Shown here: one piece after another, positions 1-8,172 of the stretch
Layout of the letters: each line of letters starts with the position of its first letter
Numbering within the stretch: position 1 is the stretch's first letter
Assembly (NCBI GenBank): GCA_965261255.1
Contig: CBDHCQ010000004.1
Location: 1,488,001 to 1,552,000 of the forward strand
Origin: Bin80 sp965261255
Lineage (GTDB): Bacteria; Bacteroidota; Rhodothermia; Rhodothermales; Bin80
Direction of reading: 5' to 3'
Length of the DNA stretch: 64,000 bases
The notes under the pieces: model-generated
Databases searched by the model: none
What the model was told of the DNA's origin: nothing
The model's input: the letters and a program-made list of their open reading frames with translations, nothing else
Position numbers and translations under genes: made by a program

Positions 1-110
1 GTAACACAGAACACATTAGCAGATCCTGAATACTTGTCTGCACATCGCCCCGGAACCTGGTTGGCCTCGATCGCGGAGTTTCCGTTCCCTACAACTTGGT
101 CTTTACATTG

Positions 111-224
111 ATGGGGATGGGCCTTGTGGTAATGCTGGCCTATAGTGTGCTCAGTTTGATGTTCGGCAAGGTCAAGATGCTCTCAATTATTCATACAGGC
201 GGGATAATGCCGATATATGAGTGA
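111..224 (+). CDS. Possible 37-residue membrane microprotein in the copy A leader
   Basis: A short frame starts ATG GGG ATG and ends TGA. It encodes a hydrophobic stretch beginning MGMGLVVMLAYSVLSLMFGK, one potential membrane helix with a basic end. The same frame and length exist in copy B at 4165-4278. The differences between the copies are mostly non-synonymous (about ten against two silent), which argues against strong purifying selection, and no clear ribosome binding site is visible. It could equally be the relic of the C-terminus of a membrane protein gene. The rest of 1-553 shows no other supported gene. Confidence 0.2.
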   Translation: MGMGLVVMLAYSVLSLMFGKVKMLSIIHTGGIMPIYE

Positions 225-553
225 TCCGTCAGCGGCAGATTGTTTGCAGGCAGGCCTTATGGGCGGTCTGGCTTAGTATTCGGATACCAGGAGATGGCAT
301 CGGTTCAGAGCTTGCTGAAGCAGACTGACAGTTTTCTATTGCGCGGGTACGTCGGGAAAGCCGATACTACAGCGATTGCGAAAGGAATTTTAGCACGAGC
401 GCGTCCCTTCACCGGACGCTGGATTTGTTGGTAAACCTCGTTCCCCTGAGCCTCAGGTTGCTATCCACCCATGGCAACCTTATCTTCACTTCATCTATCG
501 GGGGCCTTCCTGGTCCAGGGTTGCTGCTGCTCAGCCAAATAAAGACGACAGAA

Positions 554-3500
554 ATGAGCAAGCGCAAATACTTACTTTCACTGGTCTTGCTGGTAGTACT
601 GGGACTTGGTTCATTACGCGATGCGCGTGCGCAGGTCGGAACGTGCACTTCTCCGCAAGGTGAGTCCTATCTGGACATCAGCAATGTCCGGGCTCGTATT
701 CTTAACAACGGTAATCTGTTCTGGCGCGGAAGTCCATACGTCTACAATGTACCAAAGGGCGGGAGGGCACAGGCTATCTTCACCAGTGGTATTTGGATTG
801 GCGGTTATGTAGATGGACAGTTGCGTGTAGCGGCAGCACGTTACGGCAACTACCATTTCTGGGCCGGTCCGTTGGATGACAACGGCGCTCCTCCGGCTGA
901 CTGTGCACCTTTCGATCGACTCTTCAAGGTGAGTATTGATGATATTCAGGATTACGAAGCTGCGGGGGTAACTACTCCAGACTTGCGAGACTGGCCCACG
1001 GGGTTAGGAGCTCCTACCTATGCCCCTCCCGGCAACGGGATTGATGATGATGGAGATGGAGAGGTTGACGAGGCTGGAGAAACGATCTTCGTCTTAGATC
1101 AACCATTTGTGCAACGGGTGGATCGTGTGATTGACCTAGCCGGCGGAGAGCGGCCGGCAATCCTTGGGGATCAGTCGATCTGGTGGGTCATGAATGACCG
1201 CGGGAATGAGCGTAACGGCGTATTTTCTCCGCCGATTGGTCTGGAAGTGCACGTTACGGCATTTGCGTTCAGGGTCGCAGGAGACATTGGTAATACCACG
1301 TTCTACAAGTACGATTTTCATTACAGAGGGAGTTGGCCACTTACCGATGCGTATATGGCAATTTTCTCTGATGTTGATCTGGGGAACTTCCAGGATGACT
1401 GGATAGGTTCCGATACGACTCTGGGGATAGGTTATGTGTGGAATTCGGACAACGAAGATGAGGGAAGAAATGGTTATGGCTCTCCTGCTCCGGCGGCCGG
1501 CTATGACTTTTTCCAGGGACCAATCGTGCCGTCGCCTGGCGATTCGGCCAAGGCAAGCACGGAGTGGGTTCAGGAGTTCAAGAATCTTGGTATGACCTCA
1601 TTCCTAACTTATCACGACAGTTTCCTATTCGCCCCCGGTACTGCCTTGGAGCACTACAACTATATGCGTGGACGGTGGAGGGATGGCAAGTGCATTACGG
1701 AGGGGGGAAATGGCCTAGATTTCTCGGAAGACTGCACCGCATACATGTTCCCGGGGGATCCTGGTACCAGCGATGATGCTTGCCAGTTCTGGTCTGAGTG
1801 CAATTCAGACGGGGAGGGGACAGACATTTTCGCGGCAGATCGGTTTTTTGTCATGGGAACGGGGCCGTTCACGATCAATCCTAATAGTATGCAACAGATT
1901 GTTTATGGAATAGTCTGGGCACGGGGAACGGACAATTTTGATTCAGTCCAGAAAATGAAAGAGGCAAGCGCGCTTGCGCAGGCGGCGCATGACATGGATT
2001 TTCAGGTTCCGGCACCACCGGCTCCCCCCGAGGTAACGGTTACCGCTGTAGATGGCGGCGCAATTTTGGAGTGGACCAACTCGCCTCAGTCGAATAATTT
2101 CCTCGAGTCTTATCGGATTGAAGACCCTTTTGCACCGGAGGACAACAATGAAGTCGTGTTTGAGGGGTATGAGGTAATCCAGTATTCCAGTGCTCTGGAC
2201 CACGTAGGGGTAACTGTGGCAATATACGATGTACCTAATGGCGTGACGCGCATAATTGATGGCGGTCAGTTGGTTCTAGACGGATTAATCCAAGAGGAGC
2301 AGTCTGTTGTGGCGGACGGAACGGACCGTGGGGTCCAGAATTTTCATACCGCCACGGGTTTAACGAATTACACGACCTATCATTTTGGTGTTCAGGCCTA
2401 CGCACAGAACTACGATAATCCCGGTCGTAAGATTTTGCGAGGGCCCGTTACACGCGTGTCGGTGATTCCAACCAGATCAACGCTGGAAGTTGCGCCTGCT
2501 GCTATTGCCGCAGCTGAAGACTTTGACTCTGCCGACATTGTCGCGAACAAGGAGGGCGTCGGAGATGGCTTTGTGACCGCAGACATTATCAACCCGGCGG
2601 GGGTCAAGGAAGGCACTTACACGGTGGAGTTTATTGAGCATGATGTTCCACGCAAGGTTTTGAGTACTGCTCCTGTAGAGGAAGAAGGGAATGTGGTTGA
2701 TCCGCCCAGTGCGGTAGAAGCAATTCAGAAAGTTGGCGATATTGATGGGAGTGTGATCACGTACAATATAAAGCGAGACGCCGCTATACTGTTTGATGGC
2801 AGATCCATTGATTATGCTGCTCCGCAGCGTGATAAGGTAATGGTACTTGATGGGTTGCTGTTCTCGATTCGTGGACCGGATCCGGGATTCAAGGATTTTC
2901 AGGTTACCGCAAATGCTGGTGGGCCAGTAGATCCCCCTGCTTATGCAGCCATAACGTGGAACAACTTCCCCAATGCACGGGGTGTAGGGCTTAACCGTGC
3001 AAGGCAGCAAACCAATGGGTCAATTTGGATGACCCATGCGGGTGGGGCTTCGCAGCCGTATGACTCTTTCATCGCGCGCAGCACACGTAACGGAGGTAAC
3101 TCTGAATACATCGGGATTAGGGATTATGAGATGCGGTTCACTGAGCGTTGCGCAAATGGGATCAATGGAGTCCTTGAACCGACCGACTGTTTGGGTCTTC
3201 GTGCATTTAGTGATGGCTCATTGATTGAGCTTCCAATTGAGCTATGGGACACGGGCGTTGCCACGCCGAATGATGCCAGTGATGATGTGCGTCTGGTTCC
3301 GATTATTTGTGACACAAATACGTGTGGAGGGGGAACGGAGCACGGTGTATTTGATATCGGCAGTGATCATGTTGCTTCAAGTGCAGCGAATGATCCCTTT
3401 ACGGATTGGGTCTACTGGTATCCGCCTGCGGATCTGACCCCTGGCGAGGTCGGTCATAACAGGTTTTTTGCGGGAGACATTGGGGTAGGGCATGAAATCA

Positions 3501-4003
3501 TTGCCAGGCTGGTGCTTGTAGGATGGAATATTGGTACCGCTCCTCCATACGATCCTGATATGCCTGAGTTGGGTACAGTACTCAGGATCGTCACCTCCAA
3601 GCCTAACCAGCCTGGGGATGTGCATACGTTCACCACCGAAGGTTATGCTGCGACAGAGTTTGACCTCGCAACGAAGCAACTTCGCCTGGAGGATATTGGA
3701 ATCGTGCCGAACCCGTACAAGGGAGCATCCTCCTATGAGGTAGGTCAGTTCACTGACGAGGTACGTTTCACGAACCTGCCCGATGTAGCGACTATTCGTG
3801 TGTTTACGCTCAACGGTACGCTTGTCAAGACGATCAATAAGCAATCAACAGGTGTAGCTACCATTCCGTGGAATCTGACTACGGATCATAATTTGCCTAT
3901 AGCAAGCGGGATGTATCTGATTCATGTTGAGGTCCCCGGCGTGGGCTCGCATACCATCAAATTCGCCGTAGTCAAAAAACGCATTCAGCTGAACGTGTAC
4001 TAG
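554..4003 (+). CDS. Secreted T9SS sorting-domain protein, paralog A (1149 aa)
   Basis: Large exported protein of unknown function. I chose ATG 554 because it gives a clean signal peptide (MSKRKYLLSL..., cleavage near ARAQ, residue 27); the frame is open further upstream but that stretch is leader sequence shared with copy B. The N-terminal region has the pattern (S/N)GIWIGGYVDGQLRVAAARY, which I associate with uncharacterised T9SS proteins of this lineage. An Asp-rich GNGIDDDGDGEVDEAGE stretch near residue 160 looks like a calcium-binding loop. A fibronectin-III-like segment starts near residue 487. The last ~100 residues, starting VPNPYKG near 1048 and ending in a GMYLIHVEV strand, fit a type A T9SS sorting domain. 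It should be secreted across the outer membrane and either anchored there or released. Its neighbour at 4609 is a near-copy. Confidence 0.8.
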   Translation: MSKRKYLLSLVLLVVLGLGSLRDARAQVGTCTSPQGESYLDISNVRARILNNGNLFWRGSPYVYNVPKGGRAQAIFTSGIWIGGYVDGQLRVAAARYGNYHFWAGPLDDNGAPPADCAPFDRLFKVSIDDIQDYEAAGVTTPDLRDWPTGLGAPTYAPPGNGIDDDGDGEVDEAGETIFVLDQPFVQRVDRVIDLAGGERPAILGDQSIWWVMNDRGNERNGVFSPPIGLEVHVTAFAFRVAGDIGNTTFYKYDFHYRGSWPLTDAYMAIFSDVDLGNFQDDWIGSDTTLGIGYVWNSDNEDEGRNGYGSPAPAAGYDFFQGPIVPSPGDSAKASTEWVQEFKNLGMTSFLTYHDSFLFAPGTALEHYNYMRGRWRDGKCITEGGNGLDFSEDCTAYMFPGDPGTSDDACQFWSECNSDGEGTDIFAADRFFVMGTGPFTINPNSMQQIVYGIVWARGTDNFDSVQKMKEASALAQAAHDMDFQVPAPPAPPEVTVTAVDGGAILEWTNSPQSNNFLESYRIEDPFAPEDNNEVVFEGYEVIQYSSALDHVGVTVAIYDVPNGVTRIIDGGQLVLDGLIQEEQSVVADGTDRGVQNFHTATGLTNYTTYHFGVQAYAQNYDNPGRKILRGPVTRVSVIPTRSTLEVAPAAIAAAEDFDSADIVANKEGVGDGFVTADIINPAGVKEGTYTVEFIEHDVPRKVLSTAPVEEEGNVVDPPSAVEAIQKVGDIDGSVITYNIKRDAAILFDGRSIDYAAPQRDKVMVLDGLLFSIRGPDPGFKDFQVTANAGGPVDPPAYAAITWNNFPNARGVGLNRARQQTNGSIWMTHAGGASQPYDSFIARSTRNGGNSEYIGIRDYEMRFTERCANGINGVLEPTDCLGLRAFSDGSLIELPIELWDTGVATPNDASDDVRLVPIICDTNTCGGGTEHGVFDIGSDHVASSAANDPFTDWVYWYPPADLTPGEVGHNRFFAGDIGVGHEIIARLVLVGWNIGTAPPYDPDMPELGTVLRIVTSKPNQPGDVHTFTTEGYAATEFDLATKQLRLEDIGIVPNPYKGASSYEVGQFTDEVRFTNLPDVATIRVFTLNGTLVKTINKQSTGVATIPWNLTTDHNLPIASGMYLIHVEVPGVGSHTIKFAVVKKRIQLNVY

Positions 4004-4013
4004 GCTCGCAATT

Positions 4014-4039
4014 GGCCGGCGGCCTAATATGTGACCGGC
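4014..4039 (+). terminator. Weak GC hairpin after paralog A
   Basis: GCCGG (4015-4019) can pair with CCGGC (4035-4039) across a 15-base loop just after the stop codon. It is the decayed or shorter counterpart of the strong hairpin after paralog B. There is no U-run, so intrinsic termination is uncertain. Confidence 0.3.
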
Positions 4040-4164
4040 TGATGTAACAAAATCAGTAGCGCAGAAAACATCAGCGGAACCTGAATACTTGTCTGCATAT
4101 CGCCCCGGACACTGGTTGGCCTTGATCGCGGAGTTCCGTTCCTTTCAACTTGGTCTTTGCATTG

Positions 4165-4278
4165 ATGGGGATTGGTCTTTTGGTAATGCTGGCCTATGGT
4201 GTGCTCAGTTTGATGTTCGGCAAGATAAAGATGCGTTCAACTATTCATCCAGGCGGGATATTTCCAATATGTGAGTGA
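4165..4278 (+). CDS. Possible 37-residue membrane microprotein in the copy B leader
   Basis: Counterpart of the small frame at 111-224, with the same length, start and stop. It begins MGIGLLVMLAYGVLSLMFGK. In copy B a one-base deletion upstream (a run of t near 4136) breaks the longer open frame seen in copy A, so only the short form could be translated. I regard it as a weak candidate or relic. Nothing else is recognisable between 4004 and 4608. Confidence 0.2.
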   Translation: MGIGLLVMLAYGVLSLMFGKIKMRSTIHPGGIFPICE

Positions 4279-4608
4279 TCCGTCAGCGGCGGATTGTTTG
4301 CAGGCAGGCCTTATGGGCGGCCTGGCTTAGTATTCGGATACCAGGAGATAGCACCGGTTCAGAGCTTGCTGAAGCAGACTGAAAGATTTCTATTGCGCGG
4401 GTACCTCGAGAAAGCCGATACCACAGCGATTGCATAAGGATTATTAGCACGAGCGTATCCCTTCACCGGAAGCTGGATTTACTTGTAAACCTCGTTCCCC
4501 TAAGCCTCAGGTTGCTATCCACCCATAGCAACCTTATCTTTCACTTCATCTATCGGGGGCCTTCCTGGTCCCGGGTTGCTGCTGCTCATCCAAATAAAGA
4601 CGATAAAA

Positions 4609-7600
4609 ATGAGCAAACGCATATACTTGCTTTCACTGATCTTGCTTGTGGCATTGGGGTTTGATTCAGCACTCGAGGTGCGTGCACAGGTTGGAACGTG
4701 CACTTCGGCGCAAGGTGAGTCCTATCTGGACATCAGCAATGTCCGGGCTCGCATTTTAAACAATGGCAACCTGTTCTGGCGCGGAAGTCCGCACGTCTAC
4801 AATGTACCGAAGGACGGGAGAGCACAGGCTATCTTCAACAGTGGTATTTGGATTGGCGGTTATGTAGATGGACAGTTGCGTGTAGCGGCAGCACGTTACG
4901 ACAACTACCATTTCTGGGCCGGCCCATTGGATGACTACGGCGCTCCTCCGGCTGACTGTGCACGCTTTGATCGACTCTACAAAGTGAGCATTGATGATAT
5001 TCAGGATTACGAAGCCACGGGGGTAACCACTCCAGACTTGCGTGACTGGCCCACGGGGTTAGGGGCTCCCACCTATGCTCCTCCCGGCAACGGGGTTGAT
5101 GATGACGGAGATGGAGAGGTTGATGAGGCTGGAGAAAAGATCTTCGTCTTGAATCAGCCTTTTTTGCAACGGGCAAGCCGTGTGATTGACCTGGCCGTCG
5201 GAGAGCGACCGGCGATTCTCGGGGATCAGTCGATCTGGTGGGTTATGAATGACCGCGGGAATGAGCATATAGGAATTTCTACGCCGCCGATTGGTCTGGA
5301 GGTGCACGCTATGGCTTTTGCAATCAGGGTCGCAGGAGACATTGGTAATGCCACATTCTACAAGTACGATATTTATTACCAAGGGAGTTGGCCATTTACC
5401 GATGTGTATATGGCAATTTTCTCTGATGTTGATCTGGGGAACTTCCAGGATGACTGGATAGGTTCCGATACGACTCTGGGGGTCGGTTATGTATGGAATT
5501 CGGACAACGAGGATGAGGGAAGTGATGGTTATGGTTCTTCTCCTCCGGCGGCTGGCTACGACTTTCTCCAGGGGCCAATTGTGCCATCGCCTGGTGATTC
5601 GGCCAAGGTGAGCACGGAGTGGATTCAAGATTTCAAGAACCTTGAAATGACCTCGTTCTTGAACTATCGTGGCAACGTCTCAATGTATCCCTTTACTGCG
5701 TTGGACTATTATAACTATATGCGTGGATTGTGGAATGATGGCGAGTGTGTTACGGAGGGGGGGTATGGCCGAGATTTCTCGGAAGACTGCACCTACTTTA
5801 TGTTTCCGGGAGATCCTGGCGCCAATGATGATGGCTGCCAGTTCTGGTCTGAGTGCAATTCAGACGGCAGGGGGACAAACATTGAGGCAGCAGACCGGCG
5901 CTTTCTTATGGGAACGGGGCCGTTCACAATCAATCCTGATAGTATGCAGCAGATTGTTTATGGAATAGTCTGGGCACGGGGAACAGATAATTTTGATTCA
6001 GTCCGGAAAATGAAGGAGGCAAGCGCTCTTGCACAGGCGGCGTACGACATGGATTTTCAAGTTCCGGCACCACCGGCTCCCCCCGAGGTAACGGTTACCG
6101 CTGTAGATGGCGGCGCAATTTTGGAGTGGACCAATTCTCCACAGTCGAACAATTTCCTCGAGTCTTATCGGATTGAAGACCCTTTTGCACCGGAGGATAA
6201 CAATGTAGTCGTGTTTGAGGGGTATGAGGTAATCCAATATTCCGGTGCTTTGGATCAGGTGGGGGTAACTGTGGCGGTGTACGACGTAGTTAATGGCGTG
6301 ACCCGAGTGGTTGATGGCGACCAGGTGGTTCTAGACGGATTAATCCAGGAGGAGCAATCTGTTGTGGCGAACGGGACGGACCGAGGGGTCCAGAATTTTC
6401 ATACCGCCACGGGTTTAACGAATTACACGACCTATCATTTTGGTGTTCAGGCCTACGCACAGAACTACGATAATCCCGGTCGTAAGATTTTGCGAGGGCC
6501 CGTTACACGCGTGTCGGTGATTCCGACCAAATCAATGCTGGAGGTTGCGCCTGCTGCTATTGCCGCAGCTGAGGACTTCAGTTCTGCTGACTTTGTGGCA
6601 ACCAAGGACGGCATTGGCGACGGCTTTGTGACCGCAGACATTGTCAATCCGGCCGGGGTCAGGGAAGGCATTTATTCGGTTGAGTTCTTCGAGCATGATG
6701 TTCCGGGCAAGGCTTTGAATGCCGCTACTGCCCCGGTGGAGGAAGACGGGAATCTAGTTGATCAGATCAGCGCGGTAAAGGCGATTCAGAAAGTTGGTGA
6801 TATCGATGCGAGTGTGATTACATACAGTGTCAAGCGAGACGACGCGGCACTGTTTGATGGCAGATCCATTGATTATGCTGCTCCGCAGCGTGATAACGTT
6901 ATGGTACTTGACGGGTTGTTGTTCACGATTCGTGGACCGGATCCGGGTTTCAAGGATTTTCAGGTTACAGCGAATGCAGGCGGCCCCGTAGAACCGCCGG
7001 CTTACGCCGCAATCACGTGGAACAACTTCCCCAATGCACAGGGTGTAGGGCTTAACCGGGCACGGCAGCAAACGAATGGGTCAATATGGATGACCCATGC
7101 AGGTGGTGCTTCGCAGCCGTACGCATCTTTCATCGCGCGAAGCACGCGTAACGGAGGAAACTCTGCCTACATCGGGATTCGAGATTATGAGATGCGCTTC
7201 ACCGAGCGTTGTGCAAATCAGATAAACGGCATCATTGAGGCGAACGACTGTTTGGGTCTTCGAGCATTTGGCGATGGCTCATTGATTGAGATTCCGATTG
7301 AGCTGTGGGATACCGGCGTTGCCACGCCTAATGATGCCAGTGATGATGTACGTCTGGTTCCGATTATTTGTGACACGAATACCTGTGGAGGGGGGACGGA
7401 ACATGGTGTATTTGATATCGGTGGCGATCATCCTGCTTCAGGTGCGGCGAATGATCCCTTTACAGACTGGGTCTACTGGTATCCACCTGCGGACCTGACC
7501 CCGGGCGAGGTCGGTCATAACAGGTTTTTTGCGGGCGACATTGGGGTAGGGCATGAAATAATTGCCAGATTGGTGCTTGTGGGGTGGAATATTGGCGAAG

Positions 7601-8064
7601 CCCCTCCATATGATCCCGATATGCCTGAGTTGGGTACAATACTCAGGATTGTCACCTCCAAGCCGAACCAGCCCGGGGATGTGCATTCGTTCACTACCCA
7701 AGGTTATGCTGCGACGGAGTTTGATCTGGCAACCAAGCAACTTCGCCTGGAAGATATTGGAATTGTGCCGAACCCGTACAAGGGAGCATCCTCCTATGAA
7801 GTAGGTAAATTCACTGACGAAGTACGTTTCACAAACCTGCCCGACGTAGCTACCATTCGTGTGTTTACGCTCAACGGTACGCTAATTAAGACGATCAATA
7901 AGCAATCACCGGGTGTGGCTACTATTCCATGGAATTTAACGACGGATCACAATTTGCCCATAGCGAGTGGGATGTATCTGATTAATGTTGAGGTCCCCGG
8001 TGTGGGATCGCATACCATCAAATTCGCCGTGGTCAAAAAACGCGTTCAGTTGAACGTGTACTAG
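4609..8064 (+). CDS. Secreted T9SS sorting-domain protein, paralog B (1151 aa)
   Basis: Tandem paralog of the gene at 554, with the same architecture: signal peptide of 27 residues (MSKRIYLLSL... to VRAQ), IWIGGYVDGQ motif, Asp-rich DDDGDGEVDEAGE loop, fibronectin-like segment and a C-terminal sorting domain starting VPNPYKGASSYEVGKF. ATG 4609 matches the position of the paralog's start. The two proteins are nearly identical at the N- and C-terminal thirds and differ most in patches around residues 345-420 and in the middle beta-rich part. That pattern fits a recent duplication with either localised diversification or gene conversion. The ligand or substrate is unknown. Confidence 0.8.
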   Translation: MSKRIYLLSLILLVALGFDSALEVRAQVGTCTSAQGESYLDISNVRARILNNGNLFWRGSPHVYNVPKDGRAQAIFNSGIWIGGYVDGQLRVAAARYDNYHFWAGPLDDYGAPPADCARFDRLYKVSIDDIQDYEATGVTTPDLRDWPTGLGAPTYAPPGNGVDDDGDGEVDEAGEKIFVLNQPFLQRASRVIDLAVGERPAILGDQSIWWVMNDRGNEHIGISTPPIGLEVHAMAFAIRVAGDIGNATFYKYDIYYQGSWPFTDVYMAIFSDVDLGNFQDDWIGSDTTLGVGYVWNSDNEDEGSDGYGSSPPAAGYDFLQGPIVPSPGDSAKVSTEWIQDFKNLEMTSFLNYRGNVSMYPFTALDYYNYMRGLWNDGECVTEGGYGRDFSEDCTYFMFPGDPGANDDGCQFWSECNSDGRGTNIEAADRRFLMGTGPFTINPDSMQQIVYGIVWARGTDNFDSVRKMKEASALAQAAYDMDFQVPAPPAPPEVTVTAVDGGAILEWTNSPQSNNFLESYRIEDPFAPEDNNVVVFEGYEVIQYSGALDQVGVTVAVYDVVNGVTRVVDGDQVVLDGLIQEEQSVVANGTDRGVQNFHTATGLTNYTTYHFGVQAYAQNYDNPGRKILRGPVTRVSVIPTKSMLEVAPAAIAAAEDFSSADFVATKDGIGDGFVTADIVNPAGVREGIYSVEFFEHDVPGKALNAATAPVEEDGNLVDQISAVKAIQKVGDIDASVITYSVKRDDAALFDGRSIDYAAPQRDNVMVLDGLLFTIRGPDPGFKDFQVTANAGGPVEPPAYAAITWNNFPNAQGVGLNRARQQTNGSIWMTHAGGASQPYASFIARSTRNGGNSAYIGIRDYEMRFTERCANQINGIIEANDCLGLRAFGDGSLIEIPIELWDTGVATPNDASDDVRLVPIICDTNTCGGGTEHGVFDIGGDHPASGAANDPFTDWVYWYPPADLTPGEVGHNRFFAGDIGVGHEIIARLVLVGWNIGEAPPYDPDMPELGTILRIVTSKPNQPGDVHSFTTQGYAATEFDLATKQLRLEDIGIVPNPYKGASSYEVGKFTDEVRFTNLPDVATIRVFTLNGTLIKTINKQSPGVATIPWNLTTDHNLPIASGMYLINVEVPGVGSHTIKFAVVKKRVQLNVY

Positions 8065-8074
8065 CCTTGCATTT

Positions 8075-8104
8075 GGCCGGCGGCCTGAAAAATGTCCGCC
8101 GGCC
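8075..8104 (+). terminator. Strong GC hairpin after paralog B
   Basis: GGCCGGCGG (8075-8083) and CCGCCGGCC (8096-8104) form a perfect 9-bp all-GC stem with a 12-base loop, starting 10 bases after the stop codon. A U-run is missing, so it may stabilise the 3' end or terminate weakly. Confidence 0.5.
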
Positions 8105-8111
8105 CAATGTG

Positions 8112-8172
8112 GTAACATCAATAGCACAGAAAACATTAGCGAAACGTGAAAACCTATTTGTATATCGCCCCC
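8112..8172. repeat. Truncated third leader of the tandem unit
   Basis: About 60 bases match the start of the leader at 1 and 4044 (gtaac, agcacagaaaacattagcg, then a tatcgcccc block at about 8161). The similarity ends near 8172. The GTG start codon of the LRR gene (8146) lies inside this remnant, so the third unit was either truncated or fused onto a different gene. Confidence 0.7.

Larger units (their letters stand above)
1..4043. repeat. Tandem duplication unit, copy A
   Basis: This is the first copy of a ~4.07-kb unit made of a ~550-base leader followed by a secreted-protein gene. The leader beginning at position 1 lines up with the leader beginning at 4044 almost base for base, with point substitutions and a few single-base indels. 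The following genes are also close to identical along most of their length. The window opens at the unit's start, so another copy could lie to the left. Confidence 0.85.
4044..8111. repeat. Tandem duplication unit, copy B
   Basis: Second copy of the unit. The marker gtaac followed by an acagaa/gcagaa-like string opens it at 4044 and again at 8112, giving a period of 4068 bases. Leader, start-codon context, signal peptide and C-terminal sorting domain are all duplicated. Divergence from copy A is concentrated in a few patches, such as the region around 5640-5900 compared with 1570-1830. Confidence 0.85.

Noticed and set aside
425..553. Upstream extension of the paralog A frame
   Set aside because: Its codons are the duplicated leader; the matching frame in copy B begins at 4576 and gives no signal peptide. 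ATG 554 and 4609 align and give clean signals.
2477..3010. A 177-codon minus-strand frame inside paralog A
   Set aside because: The sense strand encodes a conserved secreted protein over this stretch, and the counterpart in paralog B (6754-7071) is shorter and not conserved in frame.
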